17,590 nt of DNA from UBA668 sp031413415. Its GTDB lineage: Bacteria; Actinomycetota; Acidimicrobiia; Acidimicrobiales; Ilumatobacteraceae. Positions within the stretch are counted from its first letter, which is position 1. Each line of letters begins with the position of its first letter. The notes below the pieces were generated by a model. That model was given only the letters and a program-made list of their open reading frames with translations. It did no database searches and was not told where the DNA came from. Position numbers and translations under genes: made by a program. Positions 15,495-17,590 of the stretch are shown piece after piece. The stretch covers positions 1-17,590 of the forward strand of contig JANOET010000033.1 in assembly GCA_031413415.1 (NCBI GenBank), written 5' to 3'.

Positions 15495-15583
15495 AAGGTT
15501 GGGGACCTTCCAGTTCTTGGACGAACGCGGGATCAAAGCTGGCCGGACCAGAGAAGTTCTTGACGATCGTTCGATCTGGCGGC
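15495..15583. repeat. Short direct and inverted repeats upstream of the Asp-rich gene
   Basis: The 155-bp spacer after the DUF3072-like gene contains a near-direct repeat (agttcttggacgaacg at 15512-15527, agttcttgacgatcg at 15555-15569). It also holds an inverted repeat aaggt-n5-acctt (15495-15509), the palindrome gatcg-tt-cgatc (15565-15576), and a longer imperfect stem between 15541-15552 (ggccggaccaga) and 15575-15583. The last may terminate the tdk transcript; the others could be operator sites for the secreted-protein gene. The functions are guesses. Confidence 0.35.
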
Positions 15584-15588
15584 CCCGG

Positions 15589-15912
15589 TCAGGGCTCGCC
15601 GACGCTCCACCCACGTCGCCGCAACTCGTCCGCCAGCCACGTGGCGGGCATACCGCGTAGGAGCTCGGCCTGAGCGGCCGTGGCCTGCTCTTCGCGCACG
15701 GTCTCAAGATCCACGTCGGGCTCACCGTTGACGATGCGATCGATGAGCGCCGACGCCTCCTGCTTGGAGAACTTGCCGCCGGCCTGACGCTGCGTGAGGC
15801 CATACGCCCGCCGAGCCTCACGGAACGTGGCGTACCCGGCCTTCTCGAGCAGGGCTTGCAGATAGCTGACCTGCTTCGGCGTCGCGGGTGGTCCCGAAGC
15901 CCCGAGCGCCAC
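15589..15912 (-). CDS. Small DUF3072-like protein coupled to tdk
   Basis: A 107-residue cytoplasmic protein. The central part, 'ATPKQVSYLQALLEKAGYATFREARRAYG...GGKFSKQEASALIDRIV' (residues 10-61), has the helix-helix-SKxEASxLID pattern I associate with DUF3072-type small domains, whose function is unknown. The C-terminal part is helical ('LETVREEQATAAQAELLRGM', 'WLADELRRRGWSVG'). I chose the GTG at 15912: it follows the tdk TGA (15914-15916) after one base and has GGGGAG five bases upstream, a clear ribosome site. The longer open frame upstream is only the out-of-frame shadow of tdk. Coupling with thymidine kinase hints at a nucleotide- or DNA-related role, but nothing in the sequence shows one. 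There are no metal motifs or membrane segments. Confidence 0.72.
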   Translation of the reverse strand: MALGASGPPATPKQVSYLQALLEKAGYATFREARRAYGLTQRQAGGKFSKQEASALIDRIVNGEPDVDLETVREEQATAAQAELLRGMPATWLADELRRRGWSVGEP

Positions 15913-15913
15913 G

Positions 15914-16516
15914 TCAGCTCCCCACGATGCCGGCCCGATAGTGGGCGCGACAGAGCAGCTCGTAGCGGACCGAATCGCCGAAGAGTGGCTGCTCGGCGTG
16001 CCCGTCGGTGTCGCCCACCACCACGGTCTCACCCTCGTAGGTGATCTCGCCGTTCACGATGCGGGCGTTGTGCGTGGCCCGCGCACCACACCAGCAGCGC
16101 GCCTCGACCTGCATCGCCACCCGCTCGTCGGCGGTCTCGAGCAGTCGCTTGGTGCCATCGAACAGCAGGCCACGAAAGTCGGTGATGAGACCGAACGCGA
16201 ACACGTCGACGCCCAGGTCGTCGACCACTCGGCCGAGTTGATCGCACTGCTCGACGGTGTAGAACTGTGCCTCGTCGCACACCAGGTAGTGGATGGGCCA
16301 ATGCTCGACGGCCAGCTTGTAGATGTCGAGGTCGGGGTGAACCTCGATGGCGTCGGCCGCGACCCCCAAGCGGCTCGTGACCTGGGCACCTTCACGATCC
16401 AGCATGGTGAGCAACAGCCCGTAGAGATCGCGGCTGGCGAGGTTGTGATGGATCTGGAGCGCCATCGTGCTCTTGCCCGAGCCCATCGTGCCGAAGCTGA
16501 ACCGCAGTGTTGCCAT
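15914..16516 (-). CDS. tdk: Thymidine kinase
   Basis: A type-II thymidine kinase (TK1-like), 200 residues, that phosphorylates thymidine to dTMP in the salvage pathway. The P-loop is 'GTMGSGKS' at 9-16. The Walker B-like motif is 'VCDEAQF' with D81 and E82, the Glu being the expected catalytic base. The 'FAFGLITDFRGLLFDGTKRLLETAD' segment is typical. The zinc site uses C141 and C143 ('CWCGARATHNAR') and C189 and H192 ('LCRAH'), the variant I associate with actinobacterial enzymes in place of the usual CxxC...CxxC. The C-terminal lasso region precedes it. The ATG at 16516 begins exactly at the family start. There is no strong Shine-Dalgarno; a TAGGTT hexamer lies 10 nt upstream. The next gene (DUF3072-like) is coupled one base after the stop. 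Confidence 0.96.
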   Translation of the reverse strand: MATLRFSFGTMGSGKSTMALQIHHNLASRDLYGLLLTMLDREGAQVTSRLGVAADAIEVHPDLDIYKLAVEHWPIHYLVCDEAQFYTVEQCDQLGRVVDDLGVDVFAFGLITDFRGLLFDGTKRLLETADERVAMQVEARCWCGARATHNARIVNGEITYEGETVVVGDTDGHAEQPLFGDSVRYELLCRAHYRAGIVGS

Positions 16517-16526
16517 GACCCGCGCA

Positions 16527-16532
16527 AACCTA
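16527..16532 (-). promoter_or_regulatory. Candidate -10 hexamer TAGGTT for tdk
   Basis: On the minus strand TAGGTT ends 10 nt before the tdk ATG, giving at most a very short leader. It has the same TAGGnT form as the candidates at 12634, 13515 and 13925. No clear -35 is visible. An inverted repeat agaag-aacaa-cttct lies just beyond it at about 16541-16555. Confidence 0.35.
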
Positions 16533-16604
16533 CCCGCCCGAGAAGAACAACTTCTGCACGGCGCTCACGTCGGCGCCAGACGCGACGGCTCGGCGAGGGT
16601 CAGG

Positions 16605-17009
16605 TCACACCTTCGGCACCACGACGCCCTTCAGCGCGTCGACCCTGCGGAAGTACTTGCGCGCATAGGTCAGCATCTCGTCGACCTTCGGGTGATCCGC
16701 GCTCTCGACCGCAACCACCAGCTTCGCCACTTGCGGGTGTCGACGCTCGAGTTCGGTCTTGAAGTGCAGCTTCGCCTGGCCGGGACCCATGATCAGGACC
16801 TCTCGCGCATCGCCGATCGCCTCCACGATGCCATCGAAGAACTCGCGATCCTCGCTGGCCTTGCCGGGGCCAGGCGTACCGGACTTGCGGTGCACCTGAC
16901 GCTGCTCGGTCGGGCTGGCGACGAGGTGGACGTGTTCCTTGTCGATGGAGAAGTCGATCACGACCGCCCGGAGGTGGTCGAGCCACACGACAGCGTGCTG
17001 ATACGACAT
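16605..17009 (-). CDS. Translational machinery-type protein (eRF1/baeRF-like), putative
   Basis: A 134-residue soluble protein. The pattern 'YQHAVVWLDHLRAVVIDFS...VHLVASP', then 'HRKSGTPGPGKASEDREFFDGIVEAIGDAREVLIMGPGQAKLHFKTEL', then 'VVAVESADHPKVDEMLTYARKYFRRVD' matches a family of small bacterial proteins often annotated 'translational machinery protein'. These are related to the middle and C-terminal domains of eRF1/Pelota-like factors (the baeRF group). Family members are thought to act near the ribosome or in stress, but no activity is established. The ATG at 17009 begins at the family start; the frame is open upstream, but that part is non-conserved. A purine-rich AAAGAAG precedes it, and an 8-bp hairpin sits just before that. 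It stands alone between tdk and an SDR gene; the 88-bp gap to tdk shows only the tdk promoter candidate. Confidence 0.7.
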   Translation of the reverse strand: MSYQHAVVWLDHLRAVVIDFSIDKEHVHLVASPTEQRQVHRKSGTPGPGKASEDREFFDGIVEAIGDAREVLIMGPGQAKLHFKTELERRHPQVAKLVVAVESADHPKVDEMLTYARKYFRRVDALKGVVVPKV

Positions 17010-17023
17010 GGTCGCTTCTTTCC

Positions 17024-17044
17024 CGAGTGGCGCCGTGCCACTCG
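17024..17044 (-). promoter_or_regulatory. Leader hairpin of the eRF1-like gene
   Basis: The perfect arms cgagtggc (17024-17031) and gccactcg (17037-17044) flank a 5-nt loop. The hairpin ends 14 nt before the ATG at 17009, directly beside the purine-rich ribosome-site region. It could modulate ribosome access or mRNA stability. A TACCGT -10-like hexamer (minus, 17063-17058) just upstream would put the hairpin inside the leader RNA. Confidence 0.5.
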
Positions 17045-17093
17045 CTCTTCTGGTTCCACGGTACGCCTGCACAAGTGCACGTGGCCTGGGGCG

Positions 17094-17116
17094 TTGGTCA
17101 CTTCGGAAGTGACCAA
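17094..17116. repeat. 23-bp perfect palindrome between the SDR and eRF1-like genes
   Basis: Arms of 11 bp (ttggtcacttc and gaagtgaccaa) are separated by a single base. It lies 56 nt after the SDR stop and ~85 nt before the next start on the same strand. Read as RNA it is a hairpin without a following U-run. Read as DNA it is a textbook dyad operator size. A smaller dyad, tgcac-aa-gtgca (17068-17079), sits next to it. Confidence 0.7.
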
Positions 17117-17171
17117 GTCCCTGTTCAGCAGCGACCACTCGGGACCGACGACTCGGCGCCGACGCCGGCTG

Positions 17172-17590
17172 TCAGTCGGTGGCGAACGAGAACAGTCCGC
17201 GCTCCTTCAGGCGTGGCAGGAACGAGTCGTCATAGGCCTCGGCCGGGTACTGACGGACCAGTTCGTCGAGGCTCACGGCATCGTCGCCCACCAGGATGCG
17301 CCACCGTTCGGCGCGCACACCATCGAGGATGACCGTTGCCGCCTGTGCGGCGGTGGTGGGCGCCGCATCGCGGAACATCTCGGCCTGCATCTGCATGCCG
17401 ACGCGCAGGTCGTCGTCGCTGGCACCACTGACGTCGAGGCCGCGCTGGGCGAGCCGTTCGCGCGTCTGCTGCAACTGCTCGGTCGTCAGTTCCTTGGGTT
17501 CGCGACCGAAGATCTTCCCCGAGTTGATCACGATCGAGGTGCCGATGTGACCGGGCATCACCACCGACACCTTCACGTGCGGTGCGTTCT
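17172..17590 (-). CDS. Short-chain dehydrogenase/reductase, C-terminal part (5' end outside window)
   Basis: The frame is open to the window edge, so this is the last ~138 residues of a longer protein. 'VKVSVVMPGHIGTSIV' is the classical SDR strand beta-6 motif (VxVxxxxPGxxxT) that follows the catalytic Tyr-Lys helix, which is outside the window. After it comes a variable substrate-binding lobe ('KELTTEQLQQTRERLAQRGLDVSG...MFRDAAPTTAAQAATVILDGVRAERWRILVGDDAVSLDELVRQYP'); the 'AATVILDGVRAERWRILVG' segment is typical of SDRs that end in a Rossmann cap. NAD(P)-dependent oxidoreduction is expected, with unknown substrate. The GTG inside 'HVKV' is internal, not a start. Confidence 0.85.
   Translation of the reverse strand, partial: NAPHVKVSVVMPGHIGTSIVINSGKIFGREPKELTTEQLQQTRERLAQRGLDVSGASDDDLRVGMQMQAEMFRDAAPTTAAQAATVILDGVRAERWRILVGDDAVSLDELVRQYPAEAYDDSFLPRLKERGLFSFATD

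Noticed and set aside
15003..15563. Plus-strand Ser-rich frame opposite the poly-Asp region
   Set aside because: Poly-Ser arises from reading the poly-Asp trinucleotide repeats backwards; the minus strand has a signal peptide and a strong ribosome site.

Overview
The window is high-GC DNA (mostly G/C at third codon positions) and almost fully coding, with no tRNA, rRNA, IS element, phage gene or CRISPR array visible. Gene content and protein style suggest a chromosomal segment of a high-GC actinobacterium. Examples are the actinobacterial-type thymidine kinase with a CxC...CxxH zinc motif, the DUF4190-like small membrane protein, and leaderless-looking starts behind TAGGnT hexamers. The Acidimicrobiia are a plausible class, but that is inference; nothing here fixes the taxon.

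Left part (1-3063): the 3' end of a LarA/DUF2088-like gene overlaps a PlsC-type acyltransferase (556-1572, +). A short spacer with palindromes follows, then a convergent YceH/UPF0502 gene (minus) and, divergent from it, a VOC/glyoxalase-like gene (plus).

Centre (3082-12473, minus strand): one long co-oriented block, gltB - gltD - LysM lipoprotein - ppc. Junctions are tight: an 8-nt overlap, a 23-nt gap and a 4-nt overlap. GOGAT (GltBD) turns glutamine plus 2-oxoglutarate into two glutamates. PEP carboxylase refills oxaloacetate and therefore the 2-oxoglutarate that GOGAT consumes, so the block links nitrogen assimilation to anaplerosis. The ppc gene has no ATG, GTG or TTG where the protein family begins. 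The best start is a CTG overlapping the upstream stop as CTGA, with a strong Shine-Dalgarno at normal spacing.

Right of the divergent promoter region (12474-12647), on the plus strand: a YihY/BrkB-like membrane protein, a Pro/Gly/Tyr-rich DUF4190-like membrane protein and a pirin with an odd C-terminal tail. The pirin frame runs 25 nt into a convergent minus-strand gene for a secreted, extremely Asp-rich protein built partly from 42-bp tandem repeats.

The far right is all minus strand: a small DUF3072-like protein coupled to thymidine kinase (tdk), a small 'translational machinery' (eRF1/baeRF-like) protein behind a leader full of inverted repeats, and the 3' end of a short-chain dehydrogenase cut by the window edge. 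I see no defence or mobile system. The most unusual items are the ppc start, the Asp-repeat secreted protein, the pirin tail, and the palindromes at 17024-17116.
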